Below are positions 34,751 through 43,839 of a stretch of DNA of 64,000 nucleotides, in pieces. Positions within the stretch are counted from its first letter, which is position 1, and the number at the start of each line of letters is the position of its first letter. A program made the translations under genes and the position numbers. The notes under the pieces were generated by a model. It did no database searches. It worked only from the letters and a program-made list of their open reading frames with translations, and was not told where the DNA came from. The DNA is from Rhodoferax sp. (lineage in GTDB: Bacteria; Pseudomonadota; Gammaproteobacteria; Burkholderiales; Burkholderiaceae_C), in assembly GCA_024236015.1 (NCBI GenBank), contig JACKLK010000004.1, positions 186,001 to 250,000 of the forward strand, read 5' to 3'.

Positions 34751-35281
34751 TCAGCGGTATTTGGCGTCGGCGGCGCGGCGGGCCGCAATTTCGGTTTCGT
34801 AGCGGTCACCCACGGCCAGCAGCATTTCCTTGGTGAAATACAGGTCGCCGCGTTTCTCGCCGTGGTATTCGAGCACATGGGTCTCGACGATGGAGTCGAC
34901 CGGGCAGCTCTCTTCGCAGAAGCCGCAGAAGATGCACTTGGTCAGGTCGATGTCGTAGCGCGTGGTGCGCCGCGATCCGTCGTCGCGCACGTCGGACTCG
35001 ATGGTGATGGCCATCGCCGGGCATACGGCCTCGCACAACTTGCACGCGATGCAACGCTCCTCGCCGTTGTCGTAGCGGCGCAGCGCGTGCAGGCCGCGGA
35101 AACGCGGGCTGGTCGGCGTCTTCTCCTCCGGGAACTGGATCGTGACCTTGCGCCGGAACAGGTAGCGCCCGGTCACGGCCAGGCCCTTGAACAACTCGAG
35201 CAGCATGAAGCTCGACAGGAAGTCCCGGATCGAGAACGGTGCGGCCACGTGGGCGCCGGATGTGGAGGTAGCTGTCGTCAT
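34751..35281 (-). CDS. nuoI: NADH-quinone oxidoreductase subunit I
   Basis: A 176-residue peripheral-arm subunit carrying two [4Fe-4S] clusters, N6a and N6b: CIACKLCEAVCP and CIFCGFCEESCP. The N-terminal amphipathic stretch (DFLSSFMLLELFKGLAVTGR) touches the membrane arm. It is 4 bp downstream of nuoH. Confidence 0.97.
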   Translation of the reverse strand: MTTATSTSGAHVAAPFSIRDFLSSFMLLELFKGLAVTGRYLFRRKVTIQFPEEKTPTSPRFRGLHALRRYDNGEERCIACKLCEAVCPAMAITIESDVRDDGSRRTTRYDIDLTKCIFCGFCEESCPVDSIVETHVLEYHGEKRGDLYFTKEMLLAVGDRYETEIAARRAADAKYR

Positions 35282-35285
35282 CGTC

Positions 35286-36368
35286 TTACTTCCAGATATT
35301 GAAGGAGGTCTGCATCCAGCCTCCGACCACGATCAGCCAGATCAGCGTGACCGGGATGAAGATCTTCCATCCCAGACGCATGATCTGGTCGTAACGGAAC
35401 CGCGGAAAGGTCGCGCGGACCCAGATGAACAGGCTCACGACAATGCAGGTCTTCAGGCCCAGCCAGATCCAGCCCGGAATCCAGTTGAACACGGCGCTGT
35501 CGATCGGTGCATACCAGCCGCCCAGGAACATGATGGAGGCCAGGATGGAGATCAGCCACATGTTGGCGTATTCGGCCAGGTAGAACATCGCGTAGGACAT
35601 GCCGGAGTACTCGACCATGTGGCCGGCCACGATCTCGGCCTCGCCCTCGACCACGTCGAACGGATGGCGGTTGGTCTCGGCCAGGCCGGAGATGATGTAG
35701 ACGACGAAGATCGGCAGCAGCGGCAGCCAGTTCCAGGACAGGAAGTTCAGCCCCATGTCGGCGAACCGTCCCTGGCCCTGGCCGGTGACGATGTCGGTCA
35801 GGTTCATGCTGGCCGAGACCATCAGCACCACGACCAGGCAGAAACCCATCGCGATCTCGTAACTCACCATCTGGGCCGACGCACGCATCGCGCCGAGGAA
35901 GGAGTACTTGGAGTTCGAAGCCCAGCCGGCGATGACGACGCCGTAGACCTCCATCGACGTGATCGCCATCACGAACAGCAGGCCGGCGTTGATGTTGGCC
36001 AGCGCGACGTCGGGGCCGAACGGGATCACCGCCCAGGCCGCCATGGCCGGCATGATGGTCAGCACCGGGCCCATGACGAACAGGCCCTTGCTGGCCGCCG
36101 TCGGCACCAGGATCTCCTTGGTCAGCAGCTTGAGCGCGTCGGCGATCGGCTGCAGGATGCCCCAGGGTCCGACCCGGTTCGGGCCGATGCGCACCTGCAT
36201 CCAGCCCAGGAACTTGCGCTCCCACAGCGTCAGGTAGGCCACGGCGCCCATCAGCGGCAACACGACGACGACGATCTTGATCAGCGTCCAGATGACGGGC
36301 CAGGCCACGGCCGTCCACCATGCCGCGGCGATCAGGCCCATGCCGGCCGAATGAATCTGGTCGATCAT
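35286..36368 (-). CDS. nuoH: NADH-quinone oxidoreductase subunit H
   Basis: A 360-residue membrane subunit that forms the quinone chamber with NuoB and NuoD. ERKFLGWMQVRIGPNRVGP, FDVVEGEAEIVAGHMVEYSG and RATFPRFRYDQIMRLGWK, with the conserved Glu and Arg residues of the E-channel, are present. About eight helices. Its ATG overlaps the nuoG stop by 4 nt. Confidence 0.97.
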   Translation of the reverse strand: MIDQIHSAGMGLIAAAWWTAVAWPVIWTLIKIVVVVLPLMGAVAYLTLWERKFLGWMQVRIGPNRVGPWGILQPIADALKLLTKEILVPTAASKGLFVMGPVLTIMPAMAAWAVIPFGPDVALANINAGLLFVMAITSMEVYGVVIAGWASNSKYSFLGAMRASAQMVSYEIAMGFCLVVVLMVSASMNLTDIVTGQGQGRFADMGLNFLSWNWLPLLPIFVVYIISGLAETNRHPFDVVEGEAEIVAGHMVEYSGMSYAMFYLAEYANMWLISILASIMFLGGWYAPIDSAVFNWIPGWIWLGLKTCIVVSLFIWVRATFPRFRYDQIMRLGWKIFIPVTLIWLIVVGGWMQTSFNIWK

Positions 36369-38512
36369 GCCAGTGCCTCCGCCCGGGCCGGTCCCGCGAC
36401 AGCCGCCTGTCGTGCGTCGGCCGTCAACTGCAGTGAGCCCGCGCGGCGCACCAGTGCATCGAGTTGGTAGATCGAAGCCACGCAGGGCTCGCCGTCGGCC
36501 GGGGCCAGGTCGATGGCCGCGGAGGTCTGGTTGCCCAGCTTGTCGACGGCCACCAGGGTTCCGTTTTCGGCCTGCGCCAGGTCGACCAGCGCCAGCGCGT
36601 CACGCGACGACTCCTGCGCGAAACCGGGCAGGTCCAGCAGGTTGGCCAGCACGCGCAGCACCTTCCAGGCCGGGCGCGCTTCGCCGGCCGGCTTCACCAC
36701 CGCGTGGAAACCCTGCAGACGGCCTTCGGCATTGACGAAGCTGCCCGAGGTTTCGGTAAACGGCGCGATCGGCAACAACACGTCGCTGAACTCCATGTTC
36801 GCCTTGAACGGGCTCAGCGTGACCACCATGGCGGCGGCATCCAGGGCCGCCGCAGCGGCCGACCCGGCGGCGGAGTCGAACACCGGTTCGGTGTTGAGCA
36901 GCAGTGCGGCCTTCAGGCCGCCCGAGAGCATCTGTCCGGCGTGTTGGCCGCCCTCGCCCGGCACGGCACCGGCGAGCTGGGCGCCGACGGTATTGGCCGC
37001 TTCCGTCAGGTAGCCGACCGGGGCGCCGGTCTGCTCGCCGATCCAGTTGGCCAGTGCCAGCAGGCTCAAGGCCTTGGCATGGTGGCTGGCACCGTTGCCC
37101 AGCAGGATGGCCTTGCGTTCGCCGCCCAGCAGGCTGCGCGCAACGGCCGTGGCCGCTTCCGTGGCCGTGCCCGACGCCGGCGCGGAGACGCCTTTTTCGG
37201 CGGCTACGGCAGCGGCCACGTCGGCCAGTGCCTGCGCCCATTGCGCGGCCGGCACCTGCACGGTGTTGGCCACCGGCATGGCCCAGTCGCTTGGCTCGCC
37301 AACGATGCGGCTGAGCTGGGCGCCGTGGCGCACCGCCTGGCGGATGCGCTGGGCGAACAGCGGATGGTCCTTGCGCAGGTTCGAGCCGACCACCAGCACA
37401 CGCTGCAGGCGGGTCAACTCGGCGATCGGCATGCCCAGCCAGCGGACGGCCGACGGCGTGGCGAATTCGGCATTGCGCAGCCGGTAGTCGATGTTCTCGC
37501 TGCCCAGGCCGCGCACCAGGGCACCGGCCAGCGCCAGTTCCTCGAGCGTGCTGTGCGGGCTGACCAGCGCACCGATGGCGGTGGCGCCGTGGTCGGCCTT
37601 GATCTGCTTGAGCCCGGTGGCGACATATTCGAGCGCCACCTGCCAGTCGACCTCCTGCCAGGCGCCGCCCTGCTTGACCATGGGCCGGAGCAGGCGATCG
37701 GGGCCGTTGAGCGCTTCGTAGGAAAAGCGGTCACGGTCGGCGATCCAGCATTCGTTGACGGCCTCGTTCTCGAGCGGAACGACACGCATCACCTTGTTGT
37801 TCTTGACCTGCACCACCAGGTTGGTGCCGGTCGAGTCGTGCGGGCTGATCGACTTGCGGCGCGACAGCTCCCAGGTCCGGGCGCTGTAGCGGAACGGCTT
37901 GCTGGTCAAGGCGCCGACCGGACAGATGTCGATCATGTTGCCCGAGAGTTCGGAGTCGACCGACTGGCCCACAAAGGTCTCGATCTCGGCGTGTTCGCCG
38001 CGGTGCGACATGCCCAGTTCCATCACGCCGGCGACTTCCTGGCCGAAACGCACGCAGCGCGTGCAGTGGATGCAGCGCGTCATCTCTTCCATCGAGATCA
38101 GCGGGCCGACGTCCTTGTGGAACACGACGCGTTTTTCTTCCTCGTACCGCGACGACGAGCCGCCGTAACCGACGGCCAGGTCCTGCAGCTGGCACTCGCC
38201 GCCCTGGTCGCAGATCGGGCAATCGAGCGGATGGTTGATCAGCAGGAACTCCATCACCGACTGCTGCGCCTTGATGGCCTTGGCACTCTTGGTGCGCACG
38301 ATCATGCCCTGGGACACCGGCGTCGCGCAGGCGGGCATCGGTTTGGGCATCTTCTCCACGTCGACCAGGCACATGCGGCAGTTGGCCGCGATGCTGAGCT
38401 TCTTGTGGTAGCAAAAATGCGGAATATAGGTACCCGCCTTCTCGGCCGCATGCATGATCATGCTGCCTTCGACGATGTCGACCTTCTTGCCGTCGAGTTC
38501 GATTTCTACCAT
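36365..38512 (-). CDS. nuoG: NADH-quinone oxidoreductase subunit G
   Basis: A 715-residue peripheral-arm subunit. The N-terminal ferredoxin domain has CYHKKLSIAANCRMCLVDVE and a later Cys at PACATP ([2Fe-2S] N1b), then HPLDCPICDQGGECQLQD and CIHCTRCVRFGQEV ([4Fe-4S] N5 and N4). The remainder is a molybdopterin-oxidoreductase-like domain without cofactor. The C-terminal third is Ala-rich and divergent, as usual for this subunit. A 103-bp gap with a repeat element precedes it; otherwise the operon is tightly packed. Confidence 0.96.
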   Translation of the reverse strand: MVEIELDGKKVDIVEGSMIMHAAEKAGTYIPHFCYHKKLSIAANCRMCLVDVEKMPKPMPACATPVSQGMIVRTKSAKAIKAQQSVMEFLLINHPLDCPICDQGGECQLQDLAVGYGGSSSRYEEEKRVVFHKDVGPLISMEEMTRCIHCTRCVRFGQEVAGVMELGMSHRGEHAEIETFVGQSVDSELSGNMIDICPVGALTSKPFRYSARTWELSRRKSISPHDSTGTNLVVQVKNNKVMRVVPLENEAVNECWIADRDRFSYEALNGPDRLLRPMVKQGGAWQEVDWQVALEYVATGLKQIKADHGATAIGALVSPHSTLEELALAGALVRGLGSENIDYRLRNAEFATPSAVRWLGMPIAELTRLQRVLVVGSNLRKDHPLFAQRIRQAVRHGAQLSRIVGEPSDWAMPVANTVQVPAAQWAQALADVAAAVAAEKGVSAPASGTATEAATAVARSLLGGERKAILLGNGASHHAKALSLLALANWIGEQTGAPVGYLTEAANTVGAQLAGAVPGEGGQHAGQMLSGGLKAALLLNTEPVFDSAAGSAAAAALDAAAMVVTLSPFKANMEFSDVLLPIAPFTETSGSFVNAEGRLQGFHAVVKPAGEARPAWKVLRVLANLLDLPGFAQESSRDALALVDLAQAENGTLVAVDKLGNQTSAAIDLAPADGEPCVASIYQLDALVRRAGSLQLTADARQAAVAGPARAEALA

Positions 38513-38544
38513 CTTCTGTTACCTGTTTGACCGGCCGTCCGCCG

Positions 38545-38614
38545 GGCCGCCCCAAGGATGGCCAGCCCCCTCCTCGGGGGGCAGCGACGTACACGTGGTG
38601 ACGAGCGTGGGGGC
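38545..38614. repeat. Intergenic repeat element between nuoF and nuoG
   Basis: The gap contains GGCCGCCCCAAGG, then CCCCCTCCTCGGGGGGCAGCGA and finally GAGCGTGGGGGC. I recognise this layout from many Comamonadaceae genomes, where similar 60-100 nt elements lie in gene gaps. A CCCCC/GGGGG stem with loop TCCTC (38566-38580) is its core. It begins 1 bp after the nuoF stop. This is the only copy I noticed in the window. Confidence 0.6.
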
Positions 38615-38615
38615 A

Positions 38616-39971
38616 TCACACATAGGATGGGACCATGCAGGTCTTGTGTTCCACGTGGTGTTCGAATTCGTGGCGGAAATGCTTGATCATCGCGCGCACC
38701 GGCATCGCCGCCGCATCGCCGAGCGCGCAGATGGTGCGGCCCTGGATGTTCTCGGCCACGTTGTCGAGCAGATCCATGTCGCTGGGACGGCCCTGGCCGT
38801 TCTCCACCCGATCGACCATGCGCGACAACCAGCCCGTGCCTTCGCGGCATGGCGTGCACTGGCCGCAGGATTCGTGCATGTAGAAATAACTCAGGCGCTG
38901 CAGCGACTTGACCATGCAGCGCGTCTCGTCCATGACGATCAGCGCGCCCGAACCCAGCATCGACCCGGCCTTGGCGATGGAGTCGTAGTCCATCGTGCAC
39001 TCCATCATGATGTCGGCCGGCAACACCGGGGACGAAGACCCGCCCGGGATCACCGCCTTGAGCTTGCGACCGCCGCGCACGCCGCCGGCCAGCTCGAGCA
39101 GCTTGGCGAACGGCGTTCCCATCGGGATCTCGTAGTTGCCCGGCAACTCGACGTCGCCGCTGACCGAATAGATCTTGGTGCCGCCATTGTTCGGCTTGCC
39201 GCACGCCAGGTAGGCCTGGCCGCCGTTGCGGATGATCCACGGCACGGCGGCGAAGGTTTCGGTGTTGTTGATCGTGGTCGGCTTGCCGTACATGCCGAAG
39301 CTGGCCGGGAACGGCGGCTTGAAGCGCGGCTGGCCCTTCTTGCCTTCGAGCGACTCGAGCAGGGCGGTTTCCTCGCCGCAGATGTAGGCGCCGAAGCCAT
39401 GTGCGGCGTGCAGCTGGAAATTGAAGCTGCTGCCCATGATCTTGTCGCCGAGCAGGCCGGCGGCGCGGGCTTCCTCCAGCGCCTCCTCGAAGCGGTCGTA
39501 GCTCTGGAAGATCTCGCCGTGGATGTAGTTGTAACCCACCGAGATGCCCATCGCGTAGGCGGCAATGGCCATGCCTTCGATGACGATGTGCGGGTTGTAT
39601 TGCAGGATGTCGCGATCCTTGCAGGTACCGGGTTCACCTTCGTCCGAGTTGCAGACCAGGTACTTCTGGCCCGGGAACTGGCGCGGCATGAAGCTCCACT
39701 TCAGGCCGGTCGGGAAGCCGGCGCCACCACGCCCGCGCAGGGCCGACTCCTTGACGGTCGCGATCACCTGGTCGGGTGTCATGCCTTCACCGCCGTCCTG
39801 GCCCAGGATCTTGCGCAGCGCCTGGTAGCCGCCACGCGCCTGGTAGTCGGCCAGCCGCCAGTTGGCGCCGTCCAGACCGGCGTAGATCTGGGGTTCGATA
39901 TGGCGGCCGTGGAAGCAGGTCTCGCTGCCGCTGGCCTGGAACTGCGCCAATACCTGATCTGCTGCCGTCAT
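38616..39971 (-). CDS. nuoF: NADH-quinone oxidoreductase subunit F
   Basis: The 451-residue NADH-binding subunit. RGRGGAGFPTGLKW (NADH loop), VCNSDEGEPGTCKDRD (FMN site), AYICGEETALLESLEG and HESCGQCTPCREGTGW ([4Fe-4S] N3, with a later Cys in TICALGDAAAMPV) are clear. The ATG lies within a 4-nt overlap with nuoE. The frame continues upstream without homology. Confidence 0.97.
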   Translation of the reverse strand: MTAADQVLAQFQASGSETCFHGRHIEPQIYAGLDGANWRLADYQARGGYQALRKILGQDGGEGMTPDQVIATVKESALRGRGGAGFPTGLKWSFMPRQFPGQKYLVCNSDEGEPGTCKDRDILQYNPHIVIEGMAIAAYAMGISVGYNYIHGEIFQSYDRFEEALEEARAAGLLGDKIMGSSFNFQLHAAHGFGAYICGEETALLESLEGKKGQPRFKPPFPASFGMYGKPTTINNTETFAAVPWIIRNGGQAYLACGKPNNGGTKIYSVSGDVELPGNYEIPMGTPFAKLLELAGGVRGGRKLKAVIPGGSSSPVLPADIMMECTMDYDSIAKAGSMLGSGALIVMDETRCMVKSLQRLSYFYMHESCGQCTPCREGTGWLSRMVDRVENGQGRPSDMDLLDNVAENIQGRTICALGDAAAMPVRAMIKHFRHEFEHHVEHKTCMVPSYV

Positions 39972-40456
39972 TTGTTCTCCGCTGCCCGAAGGCCTGCAAT
40001 CAAACGATCCAGTCGTTCGGTGGACATGAAGCTGCACATGGTGCGGTCGTTGACCAGCATCACCGGCGAATCGGCGCACGCGCCCAGGCACTCGCTCTGC
40101 TGCAACGTGAACATGCCGTCTGCGGTGGTCTCGCCCATCGTGATGCCGAGCTTGTCTTCCAGATGCTTGAGCGCCACCGCACCGTCGCGCAACTGGCACG
40201 GCAGGTTGGTGCAGACGTTGAGCTTGTACTTGCCCAGCGGGCGCTGGTTGTACATGTTGTAGAAGGTCGTCACCTCGTGCACGGCGATCGGCGGCATGCC
40301 GAGGTAGTCGGCGACCTCCTTCTCGCTGTCGGCGCTGATGTGGCCGAGCTCCTGCTGCACGATCGCCAGGCAGGCCATCACGGCGGACTGTTTCTGGTCC
40401 GCCGGGTATTTCGCTACTTCCTTGGCAAAACGCGCCTTGGCCGCTTCCGAGATCAT
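39968..40456 (-). CDS. nuoE: NADH-quinone oxidoreductase subunit E
   Basis: A 162-residue thioredoxin-like subunit with the N1a [2Fe-2S] ligands: CTNLPCQL and, about 40 residues later, SECLGACADSPVMLVND. Overlaps both nuoD (4 nt) and nuoF (4 nt). Confidence 0.97.
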   Translation of the reverse strand: MISEAAKARFAKEVAKYPADQKQSAVMACLAIVQQELGHISADSEKEVADYLGMPPIAVHEVTTFYNMYNQRPLGKYKLNVCTNLPCQLRDGAVALKHLEDKLGITMGETTADGMFTLQQSECLGACADSPVMLVNDRTMCSFMSTERLDRLIAGLRAAENK

Positions 40457-41706
40457 CGGTCAATCTCCCCAAACACGATATCCATGGTGCCGATGATGGC
40501 CACCGCGTCGGCGATCATGTGGCCGCGCGACATTTCGTCCATGCCTGCCAGGTGGGCGAAACCCGGCGGCCGGATCTTGAGCCGGTACGGCTTGTTGGCG
40601 CCGTCGCTGACGATGTAGATGCCGAACTCCCCCTTGGGATGCTCGACCGCCGCATAGGCCTCGCCCTCGGGCACCTGGAAACCCTCGGTGAACAACTTGA
40701 AGTGGTGGATCAGCTCCTCCATGTTGGTCTTCATGGATTCGCGGCTGGGCGGAGCGATCTTGTGGTTGTCGGTGATGACCGGGCCCGGATTGGCCCGCAG
40801 CCACTGCACGCACTGCTGGATGATGCGGTTGGACTGCTTCATCTCCTCCATGCGCACCAGGTAGCGGTCGTAGACGTCGCCGGTGCGGCCCACCGGGATG
40901 TCGAACTCGAGCCGGTCGTAGACGTCGTAGGGCTGCTTCTTGCGCAGGTCCCATTCGATGCCGGAGCCGCGCAGCATCGGGCCGGTAAAGCCCATGTTCA
41001 GCGCGCGCTCGGGCGTCACGACACCGATGCCCACGGTGCGCTGCTTCCAGATCCGGTTCTCGGTCAGCAGCGTGTGGTATTCGGCCATGCAGGCCGGGAA
41101 ACGCTGCGTGAAGTCGTCGATGAAGTCGAGCAGCGAGCCGCTGCGGTTGCTGTTGAGCTGGGCCACGCCCTTGGCATTGCGCACCTTGGAGGCCCGGTAC
41201 TGCGGCATCGTGTCCGGCAGGTCGCGGTAGACACCGCCCGGACGGAAATACGCCGCATGCATGCGCGCGCCGCTGGCGGCCTCGTACATGTCGAACAGGT
41301 CTTCGCGCTCGCGGAAGGTGTAGATCAGGATGGTCGAGCTGCCGCAGTCGTTGCCGTGCGAGCCCAGCCACATCAGGTGGTTGAGCAGCCGCGTGATCTC
41401 GGCGAACATGACACGGATGTATTGCGCGCGCACCGGCACCTCGATGCCCAGCAGCTTCTCGATGGCCAGGCAATAGGCGTGCTCGTTGCACATCATCGAC
41501 ACGTAGTCGAGCCGGTCCATGTACGGCAGGGACTGGATGTAGGTCTTGGTCTCGGCCAGCTTCTCGGTGGCCCGGTGCAACAGGCCGATATGCGGATCGG
41601 CGCGCTGGATCACCTCGCCGTCGAGTTCGAGCACGAGTCGCAACACGCCGTGCGCGGCGGGATGCTGGGGACCGAAGTTGAGCGTGTAGTTCTTGATGTC
41701 AGCCAT
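40453..41706 (-). CDS. nuoD: NADH-quinone oxidoreductase subunit D
   Basis: The 417-residue 49-kDa-type subunit that forms the quinone site with NuoB. NFGPQHPAAHGVLRL contains the conserved His, followed by DPHIGLLHRATEKLAE; note ATE where most orthologues read GTE. The C-terminus DIVFGEIDR is typical. Separate NuoC and NuoD proteins, not fused. Confidence 0.97.
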   Translation of the reverse strand: MADIKNYTLNFGPQHPAAHGVLRLVLELDGEVIQRADPHIGLLHRATEKLAETKTYIQSLPYMDRLDYVSMMCNEHAYCLAIEKLLGIEVPVRAQYIRVMFAEITRLLNHLMWLGSHGNDCGSSTILIYTFREREDLFDMYEAASGARMHAAYFRPGGVYRDLPDTMPQYRASKVRNAKGVAQLNSNRSGSLLDFIDDFTQRFPACMAEYHTLLTENRIWKQRTVGIGVVTPERALNMGFTGPMLRGSGIEWDLRKKQPYDVYDRLEFDIPVGRTGDVYDRYLVRMEEMKQSNRIIQQCVQWLRANPGPVITDNHKIAPPSRESMKTNMEELIHHFKLFTEGFQVPEGEAYAAVEHPKGEFGIYIVSDGANKPYRLKIRPPGFAHLAGMDEMSRGHMIADAVAIIGTMDIVFGEIDR

Positions 41707-41718
41707 GTTCGCGCCCGC

Positions 41719-42330
41719 CTAGTGCAAGCCACCCCCGTAGTTGTCTTCGCGGATGATGCGCGGCGTGATTTCGCGTGGCTCGATCGTGACCGGCTGGTAG
41801 ATGACGCGACGCTGCTCGGCGTCGTAGCGCATCTCGACATGGCCGGAGATCGGGAAATCCTTGCGGAACGGATGGCCGATGAAACCGTAGTCGGTCAGGA
41901 TGCGACGCAGGTCGGCATGGCCTTCGAACACGATGCCGAACAGGTCGAACGCCTCGCGCTCGAACCAGTTGGCGGAGTTCCAGACGCCGTTGACCGAATC
42001 GACCACCGGGAAGTCGTCGTCGGTGGCAAACACCTTGAGCCGCAGGCGCTGGTTCAGGCTCACCGACAACAGGTGGACGACGACACAGAAGCGCGGGCCT
42101 TCGTAGCCGCCATCGCCATAGGTGGAGTAATCGACGCCACACAGGTCGAGCAGCTGCTCGAACTGGCAACCCGGCGCATCGCGCAGCAGCGTGGCGACCT
42201 CGAGGTAGTCGGCCGCGCGTACGACGGCGGTCAGTTCGCCCAGCGCCAGCGTCAGGCTCTGGACCTTGTCACCGAGGGTTGCCGCGACGGTGTCCCTCAG
42301 CGCCTCGGGATGGACTGCAAAATTCGTCAC
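41719..42330 (-). CDS. nuoC: NADH-quinone oxidoreductase subunit C
   Basis: A 203-residue 30-kDa-type subunit; ERAFDLFGIVFEGH-like text (here EREAFDLFGIVFEGHADLRR) and LTDYGFIGHPFRKDFP are the family hallmark. Translation starts at GTG 42330 after a GGGGGAA site. It lies 9 bp after nuoB and 12 bp before nuoD. Confidence 0.97.
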   Translation of the reverse strand: MTNFAVHPEALRDTVAATLGDKVQSLTLALGELTAVVRAADYLEVATLLRDAPGCQFEQLLDLCGVDYSTYGDGGYEGPRFCVVVHLLSVSLNQRLRLKVFATDDDFPVVDSVNGVWNSANWFEREAFDLFGIVFEGHADLRRILTDYGFIGHPFRKDFPISGHVEMRYDAEQRRVIYQPVTIEPREITPRIIREDNYGGGLH

Positions 42331-42339
42331 ACTTCCCCC

Positions 42340-42819
42340 TCAGGCGCGTGCAATGGTTTGGGTGCGGCGGATCTTCTGCTGCAGCTGGATGATGCCGTAC
42401 AGCAAGGCCTCGGCCGTGGGCGGGCAGCCCGGCACGTAGACGTCGACCGGCACGATGCGGTCGCAGCCGCGCACCACCGAGTAGCTGTAGTGGTAATAAC
42501 CACCACCGTTGGCGCACGAGCCCATCGACAGGACCCAGCGCGGTTCGGACATCTGGTCGTAGACCTTGCGCAGGGCGGGGCCCATCTTGTTGCACAAGGT
42601 GCCGGCCACGATCATCAGGTCGGACTGCCGGGGGCTGGCGCGAAACACCTCGGCGCCGAAGCGGCTGATGTCGTAACGCGCGGCGGCCGCATGCATCATC
42701 TCGACCGCGCAACACGCCAGGCCGAACGTCATGGGCCAGACAGAGCCGGTCTTGGCCCAGTTCACCACCGCGTCGTAGCTGGTGGTGACGAAACCTTCCT
42801 TCATTACGCCTTCAATCAT
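42340..42819 (-). CDS. nuoB: NADH-quinone oxidoreductase subunit B
   Basis: A 159-residue subunit carrying the terminal cluster N2. The tandem Cys are in FGLACCAVEMMH, with further ligands in MGSCANGGG and VPGCPPTAEALLYG. Starts 4 bp after the nuoA stop. Confidence 0.98.
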   Translation of the reverse strand: MIEGVMKEGFVTTSYDAVVNWAKTGSVWPMTFGLACCAVEMMHAAAARYDISRFGAEVFRASPRQSDLMIVAGTLCNKMGPALRKVYDQMSEPRWVLSMGSCANGGGYYHYSYSVVRGCDRIVPVDVYVPGCPPTAEALLYGIIQLQQKIRRTQTIARA

Positions 42820-42823
42820 CGTG

Positions 42824-43183
42824 TCACTCCCAGTCCAGCGCGCCTTTTTTCCATTCGTAGGCGAAGCCCACGACCAGAATGCCCAGGAAAACCATCACCG
42901 ACCAGAACCCGACGGCGCCGACGTCCTTGAGCGCAACCGCCCACGGAAACAGGAAGGCGATCTCGAGGTCGAACAGGATGAACAGGATGGCGACGAGGTA
43001 ATACCGCACGTCGAACTTCATGCGGGCGTCCTCGAACGCCTCGAATCCGCATTCGTACGGGGAGTTTTTCTCGGGATCGGGCCGGTTCGGACCGAGCACA
43101 TAACCCAGTACCTGTGGGACCACACCCACTGCAATGCCCACGAGCACGAACAGCAGTACGGGCAGATATTGTTCGAGGTTCAT
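42824..43183 (-). CDS. nuoA: NADH-quinone oxidoreductase subunit A
   Basis: A 119-residue protein with three helices; PYECGFEAFEDARMKFDVRYY contains the conserved Cys loop, and FLFPWAVALK is typical. First gene of the 14-gene complex I operon. The ATG starting MNLEQYLPV fits the family; upstream in-frame codons are not conserved. tRNA-Leu lies 61 bp upstream on the same strand, so nuo transcripts may begin at or run through the tRNA. Confidence 0.96.
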   Translation of the reverse strand: MNLEQYLPVLLFVLVGIAVGVVPQVLGYVLGPNRPDPEKNSPYECGFEAFEDARMKFDVRYYLVAILFILFDLEIAFLFPWAVALKDVGAVGFWSVMVFLGILVVGFAYEWKKGALDWE

Positions 43184-43244
43184 CGGGAGCTTTTCACCAC
43201 AGTTTCCGGCCACCCGGGAAACAACCCGGACGACGCTTTTAGCC

Positions 43245-43329
43245 TGGTGCCGTCGGCGAGACTCGAACTCGCACAGCTTTCGCCACTACCCCCTCAAGAT
43301 AGCGTGTCTACCAATTTCACCACGACGGC
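43245..43329 (-). tRNA. tRNA-Leu (anticodon GAG)
   Basis: The minus strand folds as an 85-nt leucine tRNA including encoded CCA. Acceptor stem GCCGTCG/CGACGGC, anticodon stem CTATC/GGTAG with loop TTGAGGG (anticodon GAG), a long variable arm (GTGGCGAAAGCTGT region) and T-loop GTTCGAGTC. The gene lies between secG and nuoA, a conserved place in Burkholderiales. Confidence 0.95.
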
Positions 43330-43345
43330 GGCTTCTTTCAGATGG

Positions 43346-43385
43346 TCGGATCGCGTGAGGAACCTTGCGGTTATTGGCGATCCGA
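43346..43385. repeat. 9-bp inverted repeat upstream of tRNA-Leu
   Basis: TCGGATCGC and GCGATCCGA are perfect inverted copies separated by 22 nt, 17 nt before the 5' end of the tRNA. They could be an operator, a transcript hairpin in a secG-tRNA read-through RNA, or chance. No T-tract follows. Confidence 0.4.
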
Positions 43386-43404
43386 ACAGCTGGTAGTTTA
43401 CCCT

Positions 43405-43426
43405 GAAAAAGAGAGGGGAAACCCTC
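43405..43426 (-). terminator. Intrinsic terminator downstream of secG
   Basis: On the minus strand GAGGG-TTTC-CCCTC is followed by TCTTTTTC, 24 bp beyond the secG stop. The stem is short (5 bp) but GC-rich and the U-run is good, so it probably ends the tpiA-secG transcript and separates it from tRNA-Leu/nuo. Confidence 0.6.
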
Positions 43427-43449
43427 ATCCCCGGGCCACGACGCTCCAG

Positions 43450-43812
43450 TTATTTCGACGGAATCAGCGCGGCTCCGGACGCCGGTGCCGCGGGGACGGC
43501 GGCGGGCGCCGAGGCACCGGAGGCGGGCGCGACGGCGGCCGGACTGTCCAGCACGCTGCCGCTGCTGGCGGGACGCAGGTTGCCGAAATACGCCAGTGCC
43601 AGCGTGCTGACGAAGAACACCGTGGCCAGCACGGCCGTGGTGCGGGACAGGAAGTTGGCACTGCCGCTGGCACCGAACAGGCTGCCCGAGCTGCCGCTGC
43701 CGAACGCCGCCCCCATGTCGGCGCCTTTTCCATGCTGGACCAGGATCAGGCCGATCATGGCCAACGCCGAAACCATCTGCAGTGCGAGCACCACAGTCAA
43801 CATGACATTCAT
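43450..43812 (-). CDS. secG: Preprotein translocase subunit SecG
   Basis: A 120-residue SecYEG accessory subunit. It has two membrane helices (VMLTVVLALQMVSALAMIGL and TTAVLATVFFVSTLALAYF) joined by the conserved loop VQHGKGADMGAAFGSGSSG. The C-terminal 35 residues are Ala/Pro/Ser-rich and variable. ATG 43812 has GAGGAG 6 nt upstream. Located 28 bp after tpiA and probably cotranscribed. Confidence 0.95.
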   Translation of the reverse strand: MNVMLTVVLALQMVSALAMIGLILVQHGKGADMGAAFGSGSSGSLFGASGSANFLSRTTAVLATVFFVSTLALAYFGNLRPASSGSVLDSPAAVAPASGASAPAAVPAAPASGAALIPSK

Positions 43813-43839
43813 CAAAAACTCCTCAACAGATTCCGGGGA

